Positions 7,571 through 14,150 of a stretch of DNA of 17,924 bases are shown piece after piece. A program made the translations under genes and the position numbers. The number at the start of each line of letters is the position of its first letter. The stretch's first letter is position 1. This DNA comes from an uncultured Dietzia sp. (GTDB lineage: Bacteria > Actinomycetota > Actinomycetes > Mycobacteriales > Mycobacteriaceae). The DNA is taken from positions 1 to 17,924 of the forward strand of contig CAMNYG010000003.1 of NCBI GenBank assembly GCA_946570335.1. The letters are read 5' to 3'. Under the pieces are notes generated by a model, which did not search any database, was not told the DNA's origin, and worked only from the letters and a program-made list of their open reading frames with translations.

Positions 7571-9868
7571 GTGGGATTCGCCAACCGCTTCTGGAAGCTG
7601 ATGGGCTCCACTCAGGGCAGGGACACCTCGCGCGCGCAGAGCGCTGTCGAGGCCTCGCACGGGTTCGATGAGTGGGCGGCGGGATTGGCCGACGACGAGT
7701 TCGCCGACACCGCGCACGGTCTCAGACTCTTCGGCGAATCCGCGGAGGATCTCGCCCGCTTCCTCGCACTGGCGCGAGAAGCGGCGTCGCGAACTGTCGA
7801 CCTACGGCCGTTCGATGTTCAATTGCAGGGTGCCCTGCGGATGTTCGCGGGCGACGTCGTGGAGATGGCCACCGGCGAGGGCAAGACACTGTCCGGGGCC
7901 GTTGCGGCCGCCGGATACGCTCTCCAGGGCCATACCGTGCACGTGATCTCGGTGAATGACTACCTCGCGGTACGCGACGCCCGGTGGATGGGGCCGATGC
8001 TGGAGCTGTTCGGGCTGACCGTCGGACATGTCACGGAGTTGTCGACGCGGGAGGAGCGCCGCGCGGCCTACGCCTGTGACGTCACATACGGCTCGGTATC
8101 GGAAATCGGATTCGACGTCCTTCGCGAGCAGCTGGTCACCGACCCGGCTGATCTGATATCCCCGGCGACAGACGTCGCAATCGTCGACGAGGCCGATTCG
8201 GTGCTGGTGGACGAGGCGCTGGTCCCGCTCGTGCTCGCCGGCTCCACCTCGGGTGAGGCGCCCACAGGAGAGGTTCTGGCGGCGGTCCGCAAGCTGCGCC
8301 CGGGCCGCCATTACGAGATTGACTCGGAGCGTCGCAACATCTTTCTCACCGATGACGGTGCGGCGGCGATCGAGACCGAGTTGGGGATAGACGATCTCTA
8401 CGACGTGGATCATGTGGGGACCACGCTGGTCCAGGTCAACGTGGCTCTGCACGCATGCTTCCTGCTGCGCCGGGATGTCGACTACATCGTCCGGGACGGC
8501 AGAGTCCAGTTGATCAACGCCTCCCGGGGACGGGTGGCCGAGCTGCAGCGTTGGCCTGACGGTCTCCAGGCCGCCGTGGAGGCGAAGGAGGAGGTGGCAG
8601 TCTCCGAAGCCGGAAAAATCCTCGACAGCATCACCGTCCAGGCCTTCATCGGTCGCTACACCAAGGTGTGCGGGATGACAGGCACCGCGTTGGCGGCCGG
8701 CGCCCAGTTGCGCGAGTTCTACTCGTTGGGGGTGTCACAGATCGAACCGAACCGGCCGAACATCCGGTTCGACGAGGCCGACCGCACCTACATCGATTCC
8801 GACAGCAAGACCAGGGCGCTGGTCGAGCACATCGCCTCCGTGCACGCCACCGGACAGCCCGTACTCGTGGGAACACACGATGTGGCCGAGTCCGAGGACC
8901 TGGCGGCGCGACTGGCGGAGAAGGGCGTGGAGTGCGCGGTCCTCAACGCCAAGAATGACGAGGAAGAGGCTGCGATCATCGCCGAGGCCGGCAACATCGG
9001 GCACGTGACCGTGTCCACCCAGATGGCCGGCCGCGGCACCGACATCCGCCTGGGTGGTTCCGACGAATCGCGCCGAGACGAGGTGGTGGAACTCGGCGGA
9101 CTGCACGTCGTGGGTACGGGGCGGCACCGCACCGAACGCCTGGACAACCAGCTTCGCGGACGAGCAGGTCGTCAGGGGGACCCGGGGAGTTCGGTGTTCT
9201 TCGCGGCGATGGACGATCCGGTGGTCACCTCGGCACTAGAGCCGGAGAAGCTGCCCACGTCGCACGACCGGATATCCGGTCAGCTCAAGGGCAACCGCGG
9301 CCGCGACGCCGTGGATCATGCGCAGCGGGTCACTGAAGGTCAGATGCTGGAGATCCACTCCAATACGTGGCGCTACAGTCGGCTGCTCGCCGAGCAACGC
9401 GACATCCTCTCCGAGCGGCGCTCGGCGCTTCTGTTGTCGGAGAAGGCGTTCGAGGAGCTCACTGAGTATGACCCGCAGCGCAGCGCACAGCTGGTCGAGG
9501 CGCACGGCCGGAACGCCGTCGTCCAGGGCTGCCGGGAGATCATGCTCTGGCACCTGGACAGCGGGTGGGCACAGCACCTCGAGGCGATGAACGACGTCCG
9601 GGAATCGATCCATCTCCGTGCGCTCGGACGGGAGAACCCGCTGGACGAGTTTCACCGGATCGCGATCGATCACTTCCGCGATCTCGCCTCTGACGCGGTC
9701 TCCGAGGCGGAGAAGACCTTCGCCGAGATCGAGTTCACCGACTCAGGTGTGGATCTGGACGCCAATGACATGGCTCGGCCCACGTCGACCTGGACCTACA
9801 TGGTTCATGACAACCCGATGGCGGCCGGCGGCAATGTCTTCTCCGGGATGATGTCCACCTTCCGATGA
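7571..9868 (+). CDS. secA2: Accessory Sec translocase ATPase SecA2
   Basis: This 765-residue SecA-family ATPase is shorter than housekeeping SecA and has no C-terminal Cys-rich zinc motif, as in mycobacterial and corynebacterial SecA2. Motifs in order: MATGEGKT (99-106, Walker A, Lys105), NDYLAVRDA (129-137), [14 protein letters not shown] (173-186), [12 protein letters not shown] (205-216, Walker B; SecA1 usually has DEVDS), the preprotein-binding stretch near [13 protein letters not shown] (328-340), [12 protein letters not shown] (485-496) and [20 protein letters not shown] (520-539). The GTG start has GGAAGGA eight bases upstream. Relatives use SecA2 to export a special subset of proteins with the SecYEG channel. 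The stop overlaps the next gene's ATG by four bases (ATGA), so it is coupled to a phospholipid synthase gene, the same pair as Rv1821-Rv1822. Confidence 0.95.
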   Translation: MGFANRFWKLMGSTQGRDTSRAQSAVEASHGFDEWAAGLADDEFADTAHGLRLFGESAEDLARFLALAREAASRTVDLRPFDVQLQGALRMFAGDVVEMATGEGKTLSGAVAAAGYALQGHTVHVISVNDYLAVRDARWMGPMLELFGLTVGHVTELSTREERRAAYACDVTYGSVSEIGFDVLREQLVTDPADLISPATDVAIVDEADSVLVDEALVPLVLAGSTSGEAPTGEVLAAVRKLRPGRHYEIDSERRNIFLTDDGAAAIETELGIDDLYDVDHVGTTLVQVNVALHACFLLRRDVDYIVRDGRVQLINASRGRVAELQRWPDGLQAAVEAKEEVAVSEAGKILDSITVQAFIGRYTKVCGMTGTALAAGAQLREFYSLGVSQIEPNRPNIRFDEADRTYIDSDSKTRALVEHIASVHATGQPVLVGTHDVAESEDLAARLAEKGVECAVLNAKNDEEEAAIIAEAGNIGHVTVSTQMAGRGTDIRLGGSDESRRDEVVELGGLHVVGTGRHRTERLDNQLRGRAGRQGDPGSSVFFAAMDDPVVTSALEPEKLPTSHDRISGQLKGNRGRDAVDHAQRVTEGQMLEIHSNTWRYSRLLAEQRDILSERRSALLLSEKAFEELTEYDPQRSAQLVEAHGRNAVVQGCREIMLWHLDSGWAQHLEAMNDVRESIHLRALGRENPLDEFHRIAIDHFRDLASDAVSEAEKTFAEIEFTDSGVDLDANDMARPTSTWTYMVHDNPMAAGGNVFSGMMSTFR

Positions 9869-10629
9869 GCGCGGCACGTGAGGGCAGGCGCGAAACGGAT
9901 CTGCGTGAATGGCGGACCGGCGAAGGCAAGGTTCTCGGCGCCAAGATCCCACCCCCGCGGGGAGGGCACCTCTCGGCTGCCGTCCCCCCGGGTCTGGGCC
10001 AGGAGGGGCCGCCACGCGACCCCGGACTGAGCGACAGGTTCTGGACGCTACCCAACGCGATCTCCCTGGCGCGTATCGCGCTCATCCCGGTGATGGTCGT
10101 CGCGGTCCTCGTGTGGGATGCCCCCACGTTGGCCCTGTGGATTCTCGGAGTCGTCGTCGTCTCCGATTGGCTCGACGGCAAGATCGCGCGCTTGTGGAAC
10201 ATGCGGTCCACCTGGGGCGCGCGACTCGACCCGCTCGCCGACCGGATCCTCGTCGCGGTGGTCCCGGTGACCTTCGTCATCGCCGGGTACATCCCCGTGT
10301 GGGTGGTGGTGGTGCTGCTGGCGCGCGACGTGCTCCTCGTGGCGACCCTTCCGGTCTACCGACGACGCGGGCTGGAGCCCGAGGTGACGTACCTGGGCAA
10401 GGCCGCGACGTTCGCCCTGTTCTGGTCGCTTCCGCTCCTCCTGGCGGGCAACACCGGCGTCGTCGGTGCGGACGGTTTGTTGATCGTCGGCGAGGCGTGC
10501 CTCTACTGGGGGATGGGTCTCTACGCGTGGAGTGGGGGCATTTATGTCTGGCAGGCCCGCAGAATAGCCGTCGCCATTCCCCCTCGTCGTGTCGGATCGG
10601 CTGATGTGGGACGGTCCGACGGTGTGTAA
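9865..10629 (+). CDS. pgsA2: CDP-alcohol phosphatidyltransferase, PgsA2-like
   Basis: The 254-residue protein carries the complete CDP-alcohol phosphatidyltransferase signature: Asp101, Asp104-Gly105, Ala108-Arg109, Gly118, Asp122 and Asp126, in DWLDGKIAR...GARLDPLAD. The four aspartates bind metal and the CDP headgroup. About four to five hydrophobic segments (near 66-84, 89-103, 130-162, 178-195, 205-228) fit an inner-membrane enzyme. The family joins a CDP-diacylglycerol phosphatidyl group to an alcohol such as glycerol 3-phosphate; I cannot tell the acceptor from sequence. The name follows the secA2-pgsA2 order of mycobacteria. The first ~58 residues are a polar, Pro/Gly-rich extension that may be disordered or may mean translation starts later. 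The start overlaps the secA2 stop (ATGA). The DUF881 and Sbp genes that follow pgsA2 in M. tuberculosis are absent here. Confidence 0.9.
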   Translation: MSAAREGRRETDLREWRTGEGKVLGAKIPPPRGGHLSAAVPPGLGQEGPPRDPGLSDRFWTLPNAISLARIALIPVMVVAVLVWDAPTLALWILGVVVVSDWLDGKIARLWNMRSTWGARLDPLADRILVAVVPVTFVIAGYIPVWVVVVLLARDVLLVATLPVYRRRGLEPEVTYLGKAATFALFWSLPLLLAGNTGVVGADGLLIVGEACLYWGMGLYAWSGGIYVWQARRIAVAIPPRRVGSADVGRSDGV

Positions 10630-10676
10630 TGTCGCCAGTTGGAATTCTTAGAGAGCGACTCGAGAAGGGCACGTCA

Positions 10677-11081
10677 GTGAGCGATCAGAACATCCCCGAC
10701 CAGCTCCGGTACACCGATGAGCACGAGTGGGTGGAGCGGGTGTCGGACACCCGAGTCCGTATCGGCATCACCGAATACGCTCAGTCCAAGCTCGGGGACA
10801 TCGTCTTTGTGCAGCTCCCCGATGTGGGAAGCGAGACCGAGTCCGGTGAGCCCTTCGGCGAGGTCGAGTCGCCGAAGAGCGTCTCGGACCTCTTCGCGCC
10901 GCTCACCGGCAAGGTCGTCGAGGTCAACACCGCGCTCGAGGCCTCGCCCGAGCTGGTCAACTCCGATCCCTACGGCGAGGGCTGGATCATCGTCCTGGAG
11001 ATCTCGGACGCCGAAGACCTCGAGGGGCAGCTCGAGCAGACCCTGGACTCGGACGGGTACGCCAAGATCACGGAGTCCTGA
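10677..11081 (+). CDS. gcvH: Glycine cleavage system H protein (lipoyl carrier)
   Basis: I choose GTG 10677, which has AGAAGGG seven bases upstream and gives 134 residues, the usual length. A frame from ATG 10629 would add 16 atypical residues, though it overlaps the previous stop (TAATG). The protein starts its conserved region with LRYTDEHEWV and contains GITEYAQSKLGD and VESPKSVSDLFAP. Lys67 in ESPKS is the lipoylation site. The C-terminal DPYGEGWIIVLE is also typical. H protein shuttles the aminomethyl group of glycine between the P, T and L proteins. The gcvP gene lies 3 kb downstream with its own riboswitch; gcvT is not in the window. A short GC hairpin and a -10-like box follow, so garA may have its own promoter as well. 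Confidence 0.96.
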   Translation: MSDQNIPDQLRYTDEHEWVERVSDTRVRIGITEYAQSKLGDIVFVQLPDVGSETESGEPFGEVESPKSVSDLFAPLTGKVVEVNTALEASPELVNSDPYGEGWIIVLEISDAEDLEGQLEQTLDSDGYAKITES

Positions 11082-11082
11082 G

Positions 11083-11099
11083 CCGGCGGCAGGGCCGCC
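11083..11099 (+). terminator. Short GC hairpin after gcvH (weak terminator candidate)
   Basis: GGCGGC (11085-11090) pairs with GCCGCC (11094-11099) around AGG, directly after the gcvH stop. No T-run follows. It may lower read-through into garA or only stabilise the mRNA end. Confidence 0.3.
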
Positions 11100-11127
11100 C
11101 CCGGCCCCGCGGACAGAGAGTCCGACA

Positions 11128-11133
11128 TAGAAT
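11128..11133 (+). promoter_or_regulatory. -10-like box upstream of garA
   Basis: TAGAAT stands out in an AT-rich island (11126-11138) in otherwise very GC-rich DNA, about 55 bases before the garA start. I see no clear -35 at 16-18 bases upstream, so the call is tentative. Confidence 0.4.
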
Positions 11134-11187
11134 AAATCACAGCGCACCGCGAGCCCCACACTCGGGCTCAGACGAGGAGAGACGAAC

Positions 11188-11625
11188 GTGACCGAGAACA
11201 AGAACATGCCCGAGGCGACCGCCGAGACCACCTCCGTGTTCCGTGCCGAGCTCCTCAACGAAACCGATCAGCAGGCGGCCCAGTCGGATTCGACCGTGAC
11301 CGGTGTCGAGGGGCTGCCCGAGGGGCAGGCGCTGTTGGTGGTCAAGCGTGGCCCCAACGCGGGTTCGCGGTTCCTTCTGGATCAGGCCACCACGTCCGCC
11401 GGTCGGCACCCGGACAGCGACATCTTCCTCGACGACGTGACGGTGAGCCGTCGCCACGCCGAGTTCCGCAGCGAGGGCGGCAGCTTCACCGTGGTGGACG
11501 TGGGCTCGCTGAACGGCACCTACGTCAACCGTGAGCCGGTCGATTCCGCGTCGCTCTCCAATGGCGACGAGGTCCAGATCGGTAAGTTCCGTCTGGTGTT
11601 CCTGACGGGTACGCCCGGGCAGTGA
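11188..11625 (+). CDS. garA: GarA/OdhI-type FHA-domain regulator of 2-oxoglutarate metabolism
   Basis: The 145-residue protein is GarA (Rv1827; OdhI in Corynebacterium). Near the N-terminus it has ETTSVFRAE, whose Thr14-Thr15 correspond to the residues phosphorylated by PknB and PknG in relatives. The FHA domain (about 49-140) shows GRHPDSD (72-78), SRRHAEF (87-93) and SLNGTYVN (107-114), the phosphothreonine-binding loops. In relatives the unphosphorylated form inhibits the E1 part of 2-oxoglutarate dehydrogenase and adjusts glutamate enzymes; phosphorylation makes the FHA domain bind its own N-terminus and releases the targets. The GTG start has AGGAGA seven bases upstream. Its stop overlaps the MerR gene by GTGA. 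Its place between gcvH and this regulator matches M. tuberculosis. Glutamate decarboxylase in the same window is another drain on the same node. Confidence 0.97.
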   Translation: MTENKNMPEATAETTSVFRAELLNETDQQAAQSDSTVTGVEGLPEGQALLVVKRGPNAGSRFLLDQATTSAGRHPDSDIFLDDVTVSRRHAEFRSEGGSFTVVDVGSLNGTYVNREPVDSASLSNGDEVQIGKFRLVFLTGTPGQ

Positions 11626-12356
11626 CCGCTGCCGGCCACGGCGCCTCCGAAGAGGAGTTCCTCTCCATCGGAGGCGTTATCGCACTTCTCGTCCCGGAGT
11701 TTCCGGACCTCACGGTGTCGAAGGTCCGCTTCCTCGAGAACGAGGGTCTGGTCACTCCGGAGCGCACCCCGAGCGGATACCGGCGCTTCAGCGCAGAGGA
11801 TCGTGAGCGTCTCCGGTACATCCTGACCGCCCAGCGTGACCGTTACCTTCCGCTCAAGGTGATTCGACAGGAGCTGGACGCACTCGACGCGGCCATCGCG
11901 GACGGTTCCACAACGGCCCTGCTGCCCCGTCCGGGGTCGGAGGGGGTCCCGGGTTCGGAGCCGGACGATTTCCGCAGCGACACACTCAGAAGGCTCACGC
12001 GGGAGAACGTGGTCGAACAATCCGGCGTGGGTGCTGAGTTGGTCGATTCGCTGATCGACGCCGGGCTCATCGTGCCGGGCCCCGGAGGCTTTTTCGACCC
12101 GGAGGCCGTACTGATCGCACGTACTGCCCACGACCTGGGCGTCCACGGTGTGGATGTGCGTCATCTGCGCGGTTTCCGGACGGCAGCTGATCGTCAGACC
12201 GGGCTCATCGAGCAGATCGCCGGGCCTGTCGCTCGGCAGGGTGACGCCGATGCGCGGGACCGTGCCGCCGAGCTCGCGAGAGAGATCGCGGCGCTGTCGG
12301 TGGCGCTGCATTCGACGCTCGTGACGGTGGCGGTCCGCCACGCGCTCGAATCCTGA
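11622..12356 (+). CDS. ftsR: MerR-family regulator, FtsR / Rv1828 type
   Basis: The 244-residue protein has an N-terminal MerR-type winged helix (about 13-85): SIGGVIALLVPEFPDLTVSKVRFLE, then the wing GYRRFSAED (52-60) and the helix RLRYILTAQRD. The PEFPDLTVSK insert between helices is typical of the actinobacterial Rv1828/FtsR group. The C-terminal part (about 115-240) has no metal-binding cysteine pattern and is probably for dimerisation or effector binding. FtsR of Corynebacterium glutamicum activates ftsZ; Rv1828 is the mycobacterial counterpart. The GTG start overlaps the garA stop by four bases, so the two are translationally coupled. The identification rests on gene order and on the N-terminal sequence. 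Confidence 0.9.
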   Translation: MTAAGHGASEEEFLSIGGVIALLVPEFPDLTVSKVRFLENEGLVTPERTPSGYRRFSAEDRERLRYILTAQRDRYLPLKVIRQELDALDAAIADGSTTALLPRPGSEGVPGSEPDDFRSDTLRRLTRENVVEQSGVGAELVDSLIDAGLIVPGPGGFFDPEAVLIARTAHDLGVHGVDVRHLRGFRTAADRQTGLIEQIAGPVARQGDADARDRAAELAREIAALSVALHSTLVTVAVRHALES

Positions 12357-12388
12357 AGGCGCCCGGTCGCCAGCCAGGGCCAGCTCCG

Positions 12389-12417
12389 TTCGCCGAATAT
12401 CGGTTCGGGGTTACGCT
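12389..12417 (+). promoter_or_regulatory. Candidate promoter of the bfn nuclease gene
   Basis: TTCGCC (12389-12394) and TACGCT (12412-12417) are 17 bases apart and lie about 25 bases before the coding start. The spacer contains a small inverted repeat, CCGAA/TTCGG (12393-12408). The boxes are only partly consensus. Confidence 0.4.
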
Positions 12418-12441
12418 GGAGACAGTCGAGAGGCGGAGACA

Positions 12442-12954
12442 ATGGGGAGCAACATGCGTGAGGTCGACGTGGTCGGGATCCGTTTCGAGGAGCCCGAGTA
12501 CGCGCCCGTCCTGATCCTGCACGAGAAGGAAGGGGGCCGGTATGTGGCGATCTGGATCGGAGCGTCCGAAGCCGCCGCGATCAGTCTTCAGCAGCAGGGT
12601 GTGCAGCCGAGTCGGCCGCTGACCCACGATCTGGTGGCAACGCTCCTGGAGACGTTCTCCCACTCGCTGGAGCAGGTCGAGATCGTCGGGGTGTCGGAGG
12701 GGACGTTTCTCGCGGAGTTGGTTTTCGGCACCACGCGGGTCTCCGCCCGGCCGTCGGATGCGGTCGCCGTGGCGTTGCGTACCTCGTCGCCGGTGCTGGT
12801 GAGTCGCGAGGTCCTCGACGAGGTCGGAATCTCGCTTGTGGAGCAGGGCGAGGAGGAGGTCGAGGCGTTCCGGGAGTTTCTCGACCACGTGAGTCCGGAT
12901 GATTTCCTCGGCGGTGGCGGTCCTGCTGAAGAGCCTGGAAGTGGCTCGTCCTGA
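12442..12954 (+). CDS. Bifunctional nuclease-domain protein (DUF151/BFN, Rv1829 type)
   Basis: The 170-residue protein matches the bifunctional nuclease domain: REVDVVGIRFEEPEYAPVLILHE, then YVAIWIGASEAAAISLQQQG, RPLTHDLVATLLE, EGTFLAELVF and SARPSDAVAVALR. The last two blocks are the most conserved in the family. Some members (plants, Thermotoga) were reported to cut DNA or RNA; the role in actinobacteria is not settled. ATG 12442 has GGAG three bases upstream. A second ATG at 12454 has GGGGAG about five bases upstream and gives 166 residues, closer to Rv1829, so it may be the true start. The C-terminal tail is Gly/Glu/Ser rich. It sits between the two MerR genes as in mycobacteria. Confidence 0.93.
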   Translation: MGSNMREVDVVGIRFEEPEYAPVLILHEKEGGRYVAIWIGASEAAAISLQQQGVQPSRPLTHDLVATLLETFSHSLEQVEIVGVSEGTFLAELVFGTTRVSARPSDAVAVALRTSSPVLVSREVLDEVGISLVEQGEEEVEAFREFLDHVSPDDFLGGGGPAEEPGSGSS

Positions 12955-13020
12955 GTGTTTCGACCTGCGGTTTTGCCAGTCACACGAGTCACTCGGCCAC
13001 CATCTCGCAGGTGGCGGCAG

Positions 13021-13047
13021 ACTCTAAAGTTCAACTTGAGGTTGAGG
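13021..13047 (+). promoter_or_regulatory. Putative MerR-type operator with tandem TTGAGG elements
   Basis: AAGTT-C-AACTT (13027-13037) is a perfect palindrome. It sits in a longer imperfect inverted repeat, CTCTAAAGTT / AACTTGAGG, whose right half CTTGAGG resembles known MerR-family half-sites such as those of SoxR. A second overlapping inverted repeat, TCAAC-TTGAG-GTTGA, spans 13031-13045. TTGAGG occurs twice back to back (13036-13041, 13042-13047). A -10-like TATTGA is at 13062-13067, 20 bases after the first TTGAGG; long spacers are typical of MerR-controlled promoters. The site is 156-182 bases upstream of the second MerR gene, so auto- or cross-regulation by the two MerR proteins is likely but inferred. 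Confidence 0.55.
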
Positions 13048-13202
13048 ATTACCGCGTGTCCTATTGATCGGCGGGCACAGCAGACATAGCGTTGCCCTCA
13101 GTGAACTACACCGATGGTGTTCACGCGTCCAGGAGCCGGGTTTTGAAGCCCGGTACAGTGCGGCCACGAAGGTGGCGGCACCCACAGCTTGAGGGAGCAA
13201 AC

Positions 13203-13841
13203 GTGGCCGACCACACCCGGGTTCCGGAGCCGACTGTCGTCACCGACACCGAGAGTCTTCTCGCAGACGCGAGCGAGGCCACGCAGGCCTCCTTCGACGA
13301 GGTGCAGCCCGGCCTGTTCCCGGATGACGGCATCCCGGACGGGTCCAGCGGATACCGCGTGCCGATCGCGTGCCAGATCGCCGGTATCACCTACCGTCAG
13401 CTCGACTACTGGGCTCGTACTGATCTGGTTGTCCCCTCGATCCGTAACGCCGCGGGATCGGGTAGTCAGCGTCTGTACTCATTCAAGGACATCCTCGTCC
13501 TGAAGATCGTCAAGCAATTGCTGGACACCGGCATCTCGTTGCAGAACATCCGGAAGGCCGTTGATCAGATCCGGTCCCGTGGTGTCGAGGATCTGGCCAC
13601 GATCACACTGTTCTCCGACGGACGTACGGTATTCGAGTGCACCTCCAAGGAGGAGGTGTTCGACCTCCTGCAGGGTGGTCAGGGCGTGTTCGGTATCGGG
13701 ATCGGAGGGGCGATGCGTGAGCTGGCCGGGTCGATCTCGGAGTTTCCGGCCGAGACTGTCTCGGAGGATGACGTCGTGGCACCGGTCGAGGACGAACTGG
13801 CGGCTCGTCGCCGTGCGCGCGCATCGAGGCGTACCGGTTAG
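13203..13841 (+). CDS. MerR-family regulator, Rv1830 (ResR/McdR) type
   Basis: I choose GTG 13203 (GAGGGAG five bases upstream), giving 212 residues; the frame is open to 13092 but the extra part is atypical. After a disordered acidic N-terminus of ~50 residues comes the winged helix: GYRVPIACQIAGITYRQLDYW (50-70), ARTDLVVPS, GSQRLYSFKDIL (87-98) and LLDTGISLQNIRKAVDQI. The wing with SQRLYSFKD is typical of MerR proteins. The C-terminal part carries a Gly-rich segment (GGQGVFGIGIGGAMRE) and ends in a basic tail. The Rv1830 protein of M. tuberculosis affects cell growth and division. It is preceded by a 248-base gap with a strong candidate operator and followed by the glycine riboswitch. Confidence 0.9.
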   Translation: MADHTRVPEPTVVTDTESLLADASEATQASFDEVQPGLFPDDGIPDGSSGYRVPIACQIAGITYRQLDYWARTDLVVPSIRNAAGSGSQRLYSFKDILVLKIVKQLLDTGISLQNIRKAVDQIRSRGVEDLATITLFSDGRTVFECTSKEEVFDLLQGGQGVFGIGIGGAMRELAGSISEFPAETVSEDDVVAPVEDELAARRRARASRRTG

Positions 13842-13856
13842 TCTCCACACGTCGTC

Positions 13857-13862
13857 TAGACT
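13857..13862 (+). promoter_or_regulatory. -10-like box for the glycine riboswitch transcript
   Basis: TAGACT lies just after the merR stop and about 25 bases before the first aptamer, so transcription starting near 13869 would include the full riboswitch. The -35 region is not clear. Tentative. Confidence 0.35.
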
Positions 13863-13885
13863 CGGGGACGCGTTCACTCGACTCA

Positions 13886-14094
13886 CGGGAGAGTCCCGCG
13901 GTTTCGTGTCGCGGGCGCCGAAGGAGCAACTCCTCTCCGAGAATCTCTCAGGCACCCGGACCGTGTAGTCCACGAGCGCCTCTGGAGAGCGGTGGAATCG
14001 ACCACCCGCCCACGGGGAAAGTCGGCCGGCATGTCCGGGCCGGCGAATCTCTCAGGCGCCGGCGTACGCCCGGCAGGGGACAGAGCGGAGAGGG
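13886..14094 (+). promoter_or_regulatory. Tandem glycine riboswitch (two aptamers) upstream of gcvP
   Basis: Aptamer I (about 13886-13978) has GCCGAAGGAGCAA (13917-13929) and AATCTCTCAGGCA (13942-13954), the glycine riboswitch core. Aptamer II (about 13979-14094) has CCTCTGGAGAGC at its 5' side, CACGGGGAAAGTC (14011-14023) in place of the usual CCGAAGGxGCAA, then GAATCTCTCAGGC (14045-14057) and closes with GGACAGAG and GGAGAGGG. CCTCT (13979-13983) can pair with AGAGG (14089-14093) as P1. Two glycine aptamers in a row are the classic form; each binds glycine and together they normally turn on glycine cleavage genes when glycine is abundant. The leader ends 57 bases before the gcvP start. Confidence 0.95.
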
Positions 14095-14109
14095 TAGCAC
14101 CGGCCCGCC

Positions 14110-14130
14110 GGCCGCCCGTCCCGGGTGGCC
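14110..14130 (+). promoter_or_regulatory. Hairpin between riboswitch and gcvP ribosome site (possible expression platform)
   Basis: GGCCGCCC (14110-14117) pairs with GGGTGGCC (14123-14130) over a five-base loop, with one G-U pair. It lies 10 bases before the AGGAG ribosome site (14141-14145) and has no T-run. It may be part of the expression platform, acting on transcription or on translation start, but I could not find an obvious alternative pairing with aptamer II. Confidence 0.4.
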
Positions 14131-14150
14131 CCGCCCTTCGAGGAGCACCT

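Noticed and set aside
6268..7611. 447-codon minus-strand frame across the gene upstream of secA2
   Set aside because: The plus frame has a clear AGGAGG ribosome site and fits the one-strand gene order; the minus frame is Arg/Pro/Gln-rich and extends into secA2.
13992..14150. N-terminal extension of GcvP from ATG 13992
   Set aside because: This segment is the second glycine aptamer; GTG 14151 has a proper ribosome site and gives the normal protein length.
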